From Brachionus rotundiformis (lineage: Eukaryota; Rotifera; Eurotatoria; Ploima; Brachionidae), in assembly GCA_016802295.1 (NCBI GenBank), contig JAESIW010000137.1:3007961-3071960 (forward strand): 64,000 nt of DNA, given 5' to 3'. Below the pieces are notes generated by a model. That model was not told where the DNA came from. It saw only the letters and a list, made by a program, of their open reading frames with translations, and ran no database searches. Both the position numbers and the translations under genes were made by a program. Below are positions 1 through 11,900 of this stretch, in pieces (positions within the stretch are counted from its first letter, which is position 1; each line of letters begins with the position of its first letter).

Positions 1-71
1 CTCTTAAAAATTATAAAGAATTTGTTATAATTTAGAATTAAATTTGCAATATTTCATTTCAAGGCAACCTG

Positions 72-1265
72 ATGATTCCGAAAAGTAAACAATTTGAAAT
101 TGAAGTTGGTTGGGGTAAAATTGTTGGCCAAATATTTGGCGACATTGGTACACCTGAAAAGCCCAATCACCCACTTTTATGTCTACACGGTTTTTTGGAC
201 AATTCAAATAGCTTTCGACCAGTGGCCTCATATTTAACGAAAAATTCTAATTACTACATGATTTGCATTGATTTACCTGGTATGGGTCTAAGCTCCAGCA
301 TTTCAGATGGTAAGCTTAAAGTATGTTTTTAGATAAATGCTTAATATCATTCGTGTCTAATTAAGGGATTCCCTATTCAACACGATTTTTTGTAATGGCT
401 ATTAGAAGAGTTACCTTGCATTTTAATTTGAAAAAATTTGTTTTTCTGACTCATAGCTTTGGATGTTCTATTGCATTAGCAGTAAGCTAAAAATTTTAAT
501 ATAATAAATTACGAGAAATAATAATTTATTTTTAAGTATTCTGCTTGCTATCCAGATCAAGTTCTTGGGTTATCACTGATTGACTTTGCCATGAAAGAAT
601 GCAATATCGAATTAAGAGTAAAGATAATTTTTGATATTTGTTAAAAGAAACAAATTTTGTTTATAAGGACAATCTAGGTGAATGTTGGAGAGAAGGTATT
701 GAAGTTTATTTAAAAGCGGAAAAGATTTTGAAAGATAAAAACAAGAAAACTTCAAAAACAGAATTAACCTATGATCACGCATTAAAAAGGCTTCTTGAAT
801 CAAATAAGTTCATTGATGAGACAGCAGCAATTATTTTGCTTGAAAGAGGTCTAGAATATGTTGACGGGTCTCTCAATTATAGCCGTGATATAAGACTGGT
901 TACAGGAGTAAGCATTCTTAAGCTTTATGAAAAAAAATATTTATTTTGGATCAAAGATTTCCATGAGAGAATATCACCTTGAATTTCATGGAGTGTACGA
1001 TTGCTTATTTAAGAATTTATCTAGTCCGGTAATGCTTATGTACGCGACACCTCCACCTTTTGGTCAAGAACTATTCGACCAAATAATGAAAATAATGAAT
1101 GAGATTAAAATTAATTCCAAGTCAGAAGTGGAACTAGTACCAATTGAAGGAACTCATCACTTTCACATGCTAAAGCCTCAGGAGACCGCTGAAATAATTC
1201 TAAAATTTCTAGAAGGAAAAGTAGGTTTTTATAATGTAATTAAAAAGCTTTTATTAAGATTTTAA
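72..1265 (+). CDS. SERHL: Serine hydrolase-like protein (SERHL/kraken-type alpha/beta hydrolase)
   Basis: Five exons: 72-309, 366-481, 537-617, 668-907 and 957-1265. Together they give a 327-aa protein, close to the roughly 310 aa usual for SERHL proteins. The N-terminal half carries the alpha/beta-hydrolase start (LLCLHGFLDNSNSF, then DLPGMGLSS). The nucleophile elbow is THSFGCSIALA, with the candidate catalytic Ser at about residue 110. The elbow reads H-S-F-G-C, where many relatives have G-H-S-M-G-G. The C-terminal part has SLNYSRDIRL, shared with SERHL proteins, and EGTHHFHML, which supplies the candidate catalytic His. The four introns are 49-56 bp with GT-AG ends, and the phases agree across all junctions. 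The family is poorly characterised (peroxisomal or cytosolic hydrolase), so the substrate is unknown. The fold is certain; the family name is likely. A further exon beyond the 1265 stop is possible but not needed. Confidence 0.85.
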
Positions 1266-2903
1266 TTTTAAGTTCGAATCAAATAATAACTATTTGATGA
1301 GTGACAAAATATGAAAATTATTAAAGCTTTTTATTTTATTTAGTGATTTTTTATTTGAAAAATATGATCAGATCAAATATATTTTCTAATCTTTTTTAGT
1401 TTTTTAAAACTTTTTATTAAAATTAGAATTTTCCTAAAAAAAATAAATATTTAAAATCTTCATTTGATTAAAGTTTATTTTTAAAATTTATTATTTTAAT
1501 TGCAAAATGAACTGAAATATAATTCTATATTAAGTGATGAAAGCATTTTTTGAATAATTAAATCCTCAATTAGCCGACAATTTAATCATTGTAATGATTT
1601 TTTTTAATGAATTGATTTTATTTATTCTATCTTAGACGGCCGTTTCCTCTATTTTAAATTAATATAAGCCATTTGGCAAAAAACTTTACATTTCTTTTCT
1701 TTCGAGACATTACACTTTACATCTTAAAAATTGTCCCTTGAGGAAAAAACAAGCAATTACAGGATATTTTAGTATATTTTAATATTTAAATGTTTTTTAA
1801 ACAGTTTTTTAGATCAGAAAGATCAGATAGAGACCCTAATTTTTATGAGCAAAAATATTTTGAATCATTTAAACGAAAATTGAAGCTTTTTATTACTCAG
1901 ATAAGTCAATAGGATTACAGAGCATTAAATTTCAGATTTTCTACGTAAGTGTTGCGATTATAAAGGAAATTTTTATTTCTAGAAAATACTAAAGGTTTTG
2001 ATTCCAAACATAGATGATTTGATTAGCCGTTCTGTACTGATCTTTGGACAAACTACAAGTAAATCATCAATGCCATATTTGGTATCCTAGAAAAACTTAT
2101 AATCTATTGCAAAAAAATTTATTAATTTAATAAATATGGTTCATGAACGCGACAAGTTTATTTAGCTAAACTCCATAACCCAACACTTGAAAAGGATAAA
2201 GAGAAATTATCATTTCTGCGTGAAAAGAAGTAAAAAATATTTAAATTAAATTTGTCTTTATTTTTATATAGTTTTGTGTTTTTTTATATTTAAAATTTAA
2301 TTTAATTTTTGTAATTAAGCCATTTGTATGTTTTTTCTTTAAAATAAAATTATTTGTTTTAACATGTTAGTACAAAAATATTATGATTTAATTAAAACAA
2401 ATTGTTAAAGATACAATAAAGAACTATTCTAAGTTACCTACAGAATCTTTAAGGACTAATTAGAATTTTTTTTGTTCAAAACTCTCTAAAAACCATTATA
2501 AAAGTAGCTAGAGAGCTTCTTTAAGTTCTTAGAAATTTTGCTGATTAAGTAAAACGTCAGGGTATGAATACTTGGTGATCATTTGAAGTACCAATACTGA
2601 TTTATGTATAATTTATATATTAATCATGAAAACATAAAATTGTAGTAAAAATAATTAGATATATTGAATTTTTTTTAAAATATTTTATATTGATTCCAAT
2701 AACAATTATTTTTACTTTTTAGATAACTTTTCTTAAATAATATTTTTTTGTGTTTTAAAAAAAATTTACAAATATTTTTAATTTAAAACGCGTTCAAATA
2801 TCAAAAAAAATAAATAAGCGGCTAAATAAAAATTAAAAAATGAATTTAAGTCATAGTAAAAATAGAATAATTTAAAAAAAAAAATCAATTAATAATAAAT
2901 TTT
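1266..2903. other. Intergenic, AT-rich, no gene seen
   Basis: This 1.6-kb spacer lies between two convergent genes. I see only short AT-rich runs and frequent stops in all frames. The stretch at about 1800-2230 is slightly less AT-rich and may be decayed repeat DNA, but I could not match it to anything else in the window. Confidence 0.5.
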
Positions 2904-5003
2904 CTAAATTTGAATCTTTAAATGATTTAATTTTGAACTTGAAGCCGAATGTGTTCCAAAAGAGCTCGAATTTTTGGTATTTGAATTATTAGCCTGGCGA
3001 CTTGAATCTGATAGTCCGTTTCCATCACTGTAGGCTCGCATTCGTGACTTTCTACAATGAAAATTGCTTTGTGAAAATTGAACCGAAGCTGAGCCGAAAT
3101 TTGCCACAATCGAGCCAAAGTTATTCGAATGCATTAATGTAGTGACGTGTGAACTAAACGAACTACTCTCATTGGACGTGATTAACGAGGTTTGGACTGC
3201 GGCATCGCAAAAAATTTTTTCTTTTTTGATACTTTTTTTTCGCTTTGCCACAGGCTCAATTTTTTCCAAAATTGAATTCATTGATTGGAAACCTTTGGAC
3301 TTGAGCAAATTGATATTTTTTAGATAGTTTATTTGACCAGGCTTGAAAGAAATTCCCAAAATGGATACAGAACTTAATTTTGTTGGCTCTGACACGAATA
3401 CTTGGTCATCGTCCAATTTTTTATGCTCATAAAAGTTGCCTTTTTTTATCGAAATATTTTCGCTCATTCTTTGAGACAAAAATGTGAAAGACTTGCACAA
3501 TCGAGAATACTTTTTGCCTTTTTTATGCAAATCCTTGTCAACACTAGTGGCATTTTTTATCTCTTTACAAATGCTTTTTATCAAACTTCCCTCATTAGAC
3601 AAATCCTTTAGTTTGTTGCCTAATTTTTTAAGAGTATTTTCACGATTTTTTTTTATTGAATCTTGCTGATTTAAAGCCTTTATGGTAGAAGATCGTTGTC
3701 TTATGCTTTCTTTAAGTTTCTTCTTACCCTTATCTACATCATTTATTTCACTTATGTTCAATGCCATGGAAGAAAAATTTTCATCTATTTTTTTTACCAT
3801 CGATTCGGATTTTTTATTAATCAAACTTTTTTCCAAGTCTATTGAGGAAAATACAGACAATTCTTTGGAAGAAAGACCAGAATATGACTTGGTCATGGAA
3901 TATTTTTTTCTGTTTTCCGTAGAGTTAAGAATATCACTTGATTCTATTTGTGAGTTAAGAGTTGATTCATTTTGAGTCAATGAATTTAAGTTATTGTGCA
4001 ATGATTCTTCATTATTATGGGCATAAATTTGGTTAAGAGCATTCGATCTGGACTGATTTAGCTGGAAAAAACTCTCCGAACAATTGGTTCTTAAAATCTG
4101 AGCTGTTTGTGTTTTAAGTCTATTTTCTTGGATCAAAAATTTCTTTAATTCATATTCGGACATTATTTTGGTCGGCCAGTTGACTAAAGAATTTGTCTGA
4201 TTTCTTTTTTCTAAGATTCTTCTCCATTTATTCGGATCCAATCTCGAAATGGAATAAGATCTTCGGACCGAGCGACTTTTAATTGGACGGATGATGGTCT
4301 TTCTGGTTTTAGCCACTTCTAACTCGGGTCCTAGAGATCTAAGGCGCTTGGTTTCAGGCTTTATATTTCCCACATGATAATAATTTTGAGTTCGACTCTG
4401 AATATTTGAGTTAATAAACTTACTTTCATTAAAGTAAAACTTATTATCAAATTTATCATCAATTGTATTTGGATCATAATCACTGGAACTCTCGCTGCTG
4501 TAATATTGGTTCATTTTGTAGTTGTTTTGTTTAGATACAATTCCGGTCGGATTTGAATACGCTGGATAAATCTGCTCATAATTGTGAAAATTGTAATTTG
4601 GATAAAATTCTGAAGAAGACATGCGGTAATAATTGGCATGATCTTCATAATTGTTAAAATTTGGTTGGCGAAAGTAGACACCTGGCTGTAAAGCGCCATT
4701 TTGAAAGCCTATTCGTGTTGTATATGGAAATGGCTGAAGTCTCTTTCGACCAAAAAGTAAACAGCAACAGTTTTGAAAGTGATTTTTGAGATTCATATTT
4801 TTCATTGCATAGATAAGAAATAACAACGTCATGAATAAAATAATGAATATAATGGGAAGGAAAACTTCATAATTGGTGTTGGAAGTTGATTCTGTTTCAT
4901 TAATTTTTGGTACTAGAAAGAATCCTTCTGGTATAGTCTGATTATTTGGTCGATTTGAATCGATATTCAGTTTTAGATGACCATTTTGATCAACAGCTTC
5001 CAT
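2904..5003 (-). CDS. Orphan single-pass membrane protein with a long Ser/Asn/Lys-rich cytoplasmic tail
   Basis: One uninterrupted reading frame of 699 aa. I do not recognise a family. Residues 1-46 are polar with two N-glycosylation sequons (NQT near residue 21, NET near residue 35). Residues 47-66 form one strong hydrophobic segment (VFLPIIFIILFMTLLFLIYA), followed by a Cys cluster (CCC near residue 80) that could be palmitoylated, and then basic residues. This suggests the short N-terminus is outside and about 630 residues are cytoplasmic. The tail is low in complexity: Tyr/Asn-rich at first, then Arg-rich (KSRSVRRSYSISR), then Ser/Lys-rich. An in-frame stop lies four codons upstream of the ATG, so it is not simply an exon of the cadherin gene next door. 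Whether a separate 5' noncoding exon exists cannot be seen. It is a real gene by length and organisation; its function is unknown. Confidence 0.75.
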   Translation of the reverse strand: MEAVDQNGHLKLNIDSNRPNNQTIPEGFFLVPKINETESTSNTNYEVFLPIIFIILFMTLLFLIYAMKNMNLKNHFQNCCCLLFGRKRLQPFPYTTRIGFQNGALQPGVYFRQPNFNNYEDHANYYRMSSSEFYPNYNFHNYEQIYPAYSNPTGIVSKQNNYKMNQYYSSESSSDYDPNTIDDKFDNKFYFNESKFINSNIQSRTQNYYHVGNIKPETKRLRSLGPELEVAKTRKTIIRPIKSRSVRRSYSISRLDPNKWRRILEKRNQTNSLVNWPTKIMSEYELKKFLIQENRLKTQTAQILRTNCSESFFQLNQSRSNALNQIYAHNNEESLHNNLNSLTQNESTLNSQIESSDILNSTENRKKYSMTKSYSGLSSKELSVFSSIDLEKSLINKKSESMVKKIDENFSSMALNISEINDVDKGKKKLKESIRQRSSTIKALNQQDSIKKNRENTLKKLGNKLKDLSNEGSLIKSICKEIKNATSVDKDLHKKGKKYSRLCKSFTFLSQRMSENISIKKGNFYEHKKLDDDQVFVSEPTKLSSVSILGISFKPGQINYLKNINLLKSKGFQSMNSILEKIEPVAKRKKSIKKEKIFCDAAVQTSLITSNESSSFSSHVTTLMHSNNFGSIVANFGSASVQFSQSNFHCRKSRMRAYSDGNGLSDSSRQANNSNTKNSSSFGTHSASSSKLNHLKIQI

Positions 5004-5389
5004 AATTTTTAGTTAGTTTTTTTTCTCAAGAAAAAAAATATCATGGTTATAAATTTTTAATTTAGTTTTTTAGTAGTAAATTCAATAATTTTTGGCTGGT
5101 ACATTTTATGAAATGTTAAAACAGCTTTAATATTTTTGTTAGATTTATTTTAACAAATTTATTTTTGTTTTCTCAAATTTTATTTTACATGATCTTTTAA
5201 TTTAAAAAAAAATCTAAAATTCTTGATAAATATAAATTTATAATAGACGGGTCGAAATTTTCGATCCTTCGAAGATTCAGTGATTAAGAATTTTTTTATC
5301 TATAATTTTTTAATATCAAATAGATTTCTCTTAGAGATTTAAAAAATCATTTAAAGCAATCTAGATTGGCATTTATTATTTTATTTGTA

Positions 5390-5600
5390 AATGGAACTAG
5401 GACTTGAACTTTGCTGCAGTCGCTTCAAGAAGAATTTTTATTCAAGAAAACGTCCAATTAAGCCTTAAAGCTGTTGGCAATTTGTTCCAAATTGTCATGA
5501 CTCTGTTTATAAGGAAACTCGATCCACTCAATCCTGGCTGCAGTCTTGTCGCTTTTCTTTGCATCTTTTACCAGTTAATACTTTTCATACAGTGACTTAA
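5390..5600 (-). mobile_element. Decayed 3' end of a non-LTR retrotransposon
   Basis: Reading the minus strand gives fragments of the conserved C-terminal tail of non-LTR reverse transcriptases: MQRKATRLQP, then in another frame NRVMTIWNKLPTALR. The matching fragments at 53100-53470 (VQRRATRLALSL and NRVTTIWNK) show both are remnants of one family. Frames are broken by stops and indels, so it is not functional. Ends are approximate. Confidence 0.7.
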
Positions 5601-5921
5601 AGCCATAACGAGTTAGCATTGTGTACTTTCACGAAATAAATCACTAAACTGTCTTTAATTTTACCATATCCTTATTGCTTTAGTCTAGATAATAATAAAT
5701 GAGAGATTTTATCAGAAGCTGTCAAAAAATCGGTGTTAATAATGACAATTATTGTTATAAAATTTAAAAAATTAAATAAAAAAAAGAATATATAAAAAAA
5801 AATGTTTATTTAAAATTAATTTTAAAAAATCTTAATTGAATCTGCACAAGAAATATTTGAATTTAATCATTAAACAAAAGATCTTGATAATTTTGATATT
5901 TAAAAAGTTATACGACAAAGT
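5601..5921. other. Intergenic spacer downstream of the cadherin gene
   Basis: About 320 bp of AT-rich sequence containing the presumed 3' UTR of the minus-strand cadherin gene. No gene or clear repeat seen. The 5004-5389 stretch on the other side of the retroelement remnant is similar. Confidence 0.5.
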
Positions 5922-8900
5922 TTAAAAAAGCCTACTATTTGAATTGGCATCTAGAGAGTCTGTTTCAATATTCAAAGCAAGTGTGCTTTGTCTTAAGAAT
6001 GAAGCCCAACATATCTGCAATAAACAAACTGATAAAATAGTTGCCAATAGCATTAAACTTGCCAAAACTAAAATTCCGATTGAATAAGAATTCAACTTCC
6101 ACAAACCATTTTTTTCGTAAAATTCTTCATTAATTATCAAATCTTGTTCTGAGACACATTTCTTAATATAAATAAATAATTTTGGTTATTTTTTGATACT
6201 TATATTACTTCTATTTTTGAAATGGAAAAAGTATTTAAAAATTTCTTCAATGAAATTGAGTTTGAAAAAATTCTCTCAGACTGTTCGAAATCCAATAAAT
6301 ATTTTTCATTCTGTTGTATTAGAAAAAAGCAAATATTTAATCTAAATTAATATTTAATTTAATTTAATTTTTCTATATTCATTGTTAATATTAATGATAC
6401 CCTGTGTCCAAATTGGTCCGGAATGAAATAAAGTATTCATTGTATTCAAAGCGGAGTGAACCATTTGTTTCTCTTTCTAGAATATTATTAATTTCATTTT
6501 TTATATAATTTAAGCTAAAACTAGGTTTAAGATAAATATCCGAAATAACCAGTCGACTTTTATAATTTGAGTCAATAACAAATACATAAACTTCTGTGTT
6601 TATTTTAATATTTGATAGTTTTGCTTCAATTTTGAGGACAAAATAACTTTTTGTAAATGCTTTATAGTTTGAAGAATTTGTAGAGATAATTCCTTTTTTT
6701 AAATAAGGCTTTGATAAATTAATTTAACTTTTTTCTTAAATATACCATTATCTTTATCTATTGAAAAAAGCTCGCAAAATTGTCGATCAACATAAGTCAT
6801 CGCATTAAAAACCAAATCACATGCTACAAAATCGTAAATTGGTTCAGCTAAATTTGAAACCGCTCTAACATGGCCAATTTTTTTATTCAAACGAACAAAA
6901 GGGTCCAAGCCTTGATGAATGGTTTAAATAAAATTAAAATTTAATATTCTAAAAAATTAAGAAATTACTAATAAATTTTGAAAAGGAAGTAAAAAAACCA
7001 ATTGTTTCATTTAAGTCTAAAATCTTTATATTTACAAATAGAAAAGCTCTATTTGAATATAAAGGGTTGAAAGTTTCAAGACTTGTTGGTGTATCTGTTA
7101 CATAAATTATTAGTTTATAGATACTCTTAAGCTGTGAATTCAAATTTTGAATCGGTTGTAGCCAAAAATTTCCAGATATGTTCACATTAAATTTTTCTGA
7201 AAGCTTATTTGTATCTATAATAAAAAATTGATTAAGTAAATTAGAATTTTATATTGAAATATTACCTTTGTCTAGTACATAGAAATAAAAATTTTCATTA
7301 GGTATATAAACAAGATCTGTCATATTCAAGATTGATTGATACAAGGAAACATTCTGATAAATGCTTAAATTTATTGGTCCATTGGTTTTCTCCCGCTCGA
7401 AACGTGGCAAATTATCTGTTAGCAAGTTTACTCTGATATCTACAGTAATATAGTTCTTTTTCGGTACTTTATCACTGGCATCAAAAGCTTCTATAAATAA
7501 CTTATTTTTTGAGAAAAAAAATTAATAAAATAATAAGGTTTATAGAGTTAAAAAGATACCAAATAGTTTTTTTTATTTGGATCTATATAATTTGGAAAAG
7601 GGTAAATAATACGCAATGATTTATATTCTAGATAAAAAGGAATGGGGTTTTTGTTGAGTATAGACAACTGAATATTTTGATTTTCAGTTTCGACCACATC
7701 AAAATCCAAAATTGAAGTATTATTCAAAATCCCAATCAATGAGGGATTTAAATCTAACACATATCCAGCCTTGTTGGGAAATTTAAAAATGGGGAAATGC
7801 AGTTGTTCTGCATACGAATGGATTATTATATGAATCAAGGCACTGGTCAATATTTTGGTTGAATTAGATGCCTGTATTTCAAAATTGAAACTAGAACCTT
7901 GCAATAAAATTTGTGTGTTTTTGATCAAAAGTTGTACTTGATTAAACAAAGGTAAATGTTTTAGATAAAAATAATTATCTGGTAAAAAATTTGATTTTTG
8001 AACCAAAGTAAAGTTGAGTTTTTGATGTAGACTTGGCTTGTAATTAATGGTCAAAATAATTGAATTGTTTGATACATTTTGAAATATGTTGATTAAATAA
8101 TTTTCTTTTTCAAATATTGAGTTTAAAGAAAAAGGTGATATGGTAAAAATGTTCAATTGTCGCTGATCTTCTCTGATAAATCTATCTTTGATTAGCATCG
8201 GTTTGCTTTTTGCATTGACTATTAAGGTATATTCACTACGATTGCTTTTATTTATCTTTGAGCTTGATAAATATACATTTCCCTAAAAAAAATAATTTTT
8301 AATAAAATAATTTAAGAAACTAAATCTTTTGAATTACTGTTCTATTGTTTATTAAAAATAATTTAGATCCGTAATCTTGAATGTATTCAAGAGAGTATTG
8401 AACTTGACCACAAGGCACATTTTTATACAAATCATATTTAGAAAAACACTTGGTTCTGGCTTTGTAGATGGTATCATAATAGAAATTATCATAATATAGA
8501 GTAACATTGTCATATATCTAATAAAACAAAAAATTTAATTAATATTAAAATAAAGTTTTTCAATTAATCTCACATAATTGAAATCCAAATATAAGTTTGT
8601 GAAAAAGTTGGTGAAATATGTTGATAAGTCGATATTAACTGTGGCAAAAGACATAAGACCATTATTTGATGTAGCTGAAACAACCAATTTTACACTGTCA
8701 ACAAATGGTAGACTATTCAATCGTATCACACCAGTTAAGCTATCAATTTTAAAATATCTACTCAGAGATATTGGTTTTGAGTTTTCTGATACAATTGAAT
8801 ATTTTTCAATTAATTGAAAAGATACTGGATCATAAGCTGTAACAGTAGTGATATAGGAACCAGTGTGAGCATATTCAGACAAATAAGTAATATTTATACT

Positions 8901-11900
8901 ATTTTGTACAAATATTGGATTTTTAAATAATGAATTTCTAATTAAAATCAATTTAAATGGTACTTAGATTTGAAAAAATTTAAAAATATTAGATATATTT
9001 GATTCATTATTTTAATTTACTTGTTATAGAGTTATCATCTAATTGCACATAAACAGTGAAAGAAGCATCACAAAAATTATCTCTACTAAGATTTTTGAAT
9101 GACATTATTCGACCTGTTGATGAATCAATACCTATGCTTGGCTCATAGTTTATTTCAAAGCCTTCACAATTGTAAATTTTCTCGACCGAAGATATATCAA
9201 AATTTATCTTAGAATTCGAAGATTCAATTTCAGATGAACAATTAATTTGAGTGATAAAATTTTGATTTAAAAAGTCTAGAATCAAATATAAGAAAAAAAA
9301 TAAGATCTAAAATATTTATCTGGTTACTTTCAGGATCAATTTTGGCAATAACATAGTCTTGCTTACATTTCAATTTACTCCTTGATTTTTTTATAAATGA
9401 TACTAATAACTTGGTCGAAGAAGATATTCCATTAGATTGATCAGTAGCCAATATCTAAAAATTGTTATTCAAATTTTATATAAGAATTAAATAAGATAAC
9501 AAATTAGATACAAAATATGCTCACTTTAGCTTCATATTCTCTATATTCAAGATTATTGCCATTTAGAAGATAAACTAATCCTTGAATACTATCTATAGAA
9601 AAAATGTTTTCATGCTTATTAATTAACGTGTATTTAATAGGTAAATTATTATTTTTATTCATTGAAACTGCTTCGATTTTAATCAAAGGAGTTGAATTAG
9701 AAACAAGCTCTTTTTCGATTTGAATTTCATATTTTCTGAGAAAAATTGGCCTTTGGTTTTCAATATATGGCTGGTTAAAAGGCTTTAAATAGATAATAGC
9801 TTGACAATTAACTGATGATAGATAAAGATGGTCAACTAATTCTTCCTGAATTTGAAATGCTGTGACATCAACAATGACTCTAAAAAAGAAAAATATATAA
9901 TATTTTTATTTAAGAAGAGTAGAAATTTAATAGAACTAGATTAGATTTAGAAATTTTTTGAAATTTGGTACAGTAGAGCAGAAAAACCCGTAAAAAACTA
10001 TTTACTTTTTTCTAAAGGTTAATAACTGGTGCTGGAAGTGCAATATGGTTCTGCATACAAAGTTGCATATTTTAAGCATTTTTGGAAACGCCAAATTTAT
10101 CAGTAATAAAATTTTACGGCTATTGAGCAGAATAATTTTTACAGTATTTTTGCACACCATTAGTAAGCGTGGTCAATTGAGGCAAATTTGTATATAGAAC
10201 CATGTTGCATTTCCAGCACCAGTTATTAACCTTTAGAAAAAAGTAAATAGTTTTTTATGGGTTTTTCTGCTCTACTGTACCAAATTTCACAAAACGGATT
10301 TAGATAATAATTTGAAATTGTATATTTAGATGTCTATTAGAAAAATAATTTACCTAGAATATTCATTCAGAATAGTTGAATTTATAGGAGATTTTAAAAA
10401 GATTCTTCCAGTGGAAGAATCAATGCTTAGTTCGTTTAGTCTAGGTATTGACTCTGAAATAGTGTACTTGAGTTTGTATGCTGAATTAATTGGAACATAA
10501 AGCTCAGGTTGTAGTGTTATAAAATCTTTAAAATTCAACTCCGTTCTAGAACTAGCTATTGAGCAAAAAAAATTTGATTTATCTATAGCCCAAGAGTTAG
10601 TAATGTTGAAATATAAGATTAAATTAGTTAAATTGCTTAAACCGCCTTGGTCATAAGCAACAATTGTTATGTTATAAGTCCTAAATTTTTCTTTTTTAAA
10701 GTCAAATTTTTTAAATAACTTTATTTGACCGAAAGAATCAATTGTAAATTTATGCTGATAGGCGCCAATTAGATTATATACCAAGCCATTTCGTTTATCG
10801 GTTGAATCATCATCATTAGCGTTTAGAGTAATTATTATGTCACCAGTTTTTAAATTTTCTGGGTCATTTAAAATCTTAGTGACTATCAAACTATCAAAAT
10901 ATGGACTGTACTCATTGAAGTCAAGTATAAAAATAGTAACATTCGCATAGCTAAACAAATAGCTATTTGACCGAGAAACTACTCTTATCTAAAAATATTA
11001 AAATTATCTATAGTTTTAATAAATCTTAAATGTCCTACTTTCAAATTATACATCAATGGTCCAGTTTCATGATCTAATCTCTTTCCTTGTCTAAGCTTAA
11101 AGCAACTGACTAAGAATCCCATACCAAAGCTTGGAGATACGTCAAACATGTTACTTGGAACATTATTGTCTCTATCTAAAACTTCCAAATAAAAACCAGA
11201 TGTAAAAGGAGATAAAGGTTCCTCTTCAAACACTGTCACTGAAGCATTACGAATCGCAGTATTCGATGGAGTATTTTCATAAACATAAAACACATAATCT
11301 TTTGATAAAAATATTGGTGGTTGTTGAGCAGCTTGTGGGTAGTCAAAAATAGCATTTATTTCAGCTTGTGTTGATAAAATATGATCTTCAATTTTTTGGT
11401 AAAATGTTATATTCAATTTATAGCTTGTCCGAATACGTGGAAGAAATTTCGAACGGATACTTTGCTGACAGATACCATCTGAGCATGAAAATTTAGAAAG
11501 TTGAAAATAATTATTAGGATCTGATAGCATAAAGCTTATATTTTGAGATTTTTTCAAATCGACGTTCTTAATTTTAACAATCAAAATATTGCTAGACTTA
11601 AGTTTTTTTTTATAAAAAATAATAATAATTGAATAAAAATTTCTTTTTTTAACAAATTTACCACATTTTTGTAGGATATAACAAATGGATATATTTTTTG
11701 GGAAAAAGTTGGCTCAGGTTCTTTCTTTATTTCTATCATCAAATAAGTTGTTATTTTTTTCATTAAAATCTTTAGGTTTTAATTAGTACATAATTATTTT
11801 GATTATATTTTTAATTACTTCAGCTGTAATCGATACAAAAAAATTTTTTTTGATTGTAGAATCTAATTCTTTAATCAAAGTAACGAAACATTGATAAATT

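Noticed and set aside
2000..2240. Possible transposon remnant (GC-richer patch with short inverted motifs)
   Set aside because: No matching arms, coding motif or second copy found.
3142..3975. Several plus-strand open frames of 60-97 codons inside the orphan membrane gene
   Set aside because: They lie opposite a 699-codon minus-strand frame and have no recognisable motif; they are by-products of the real gene.
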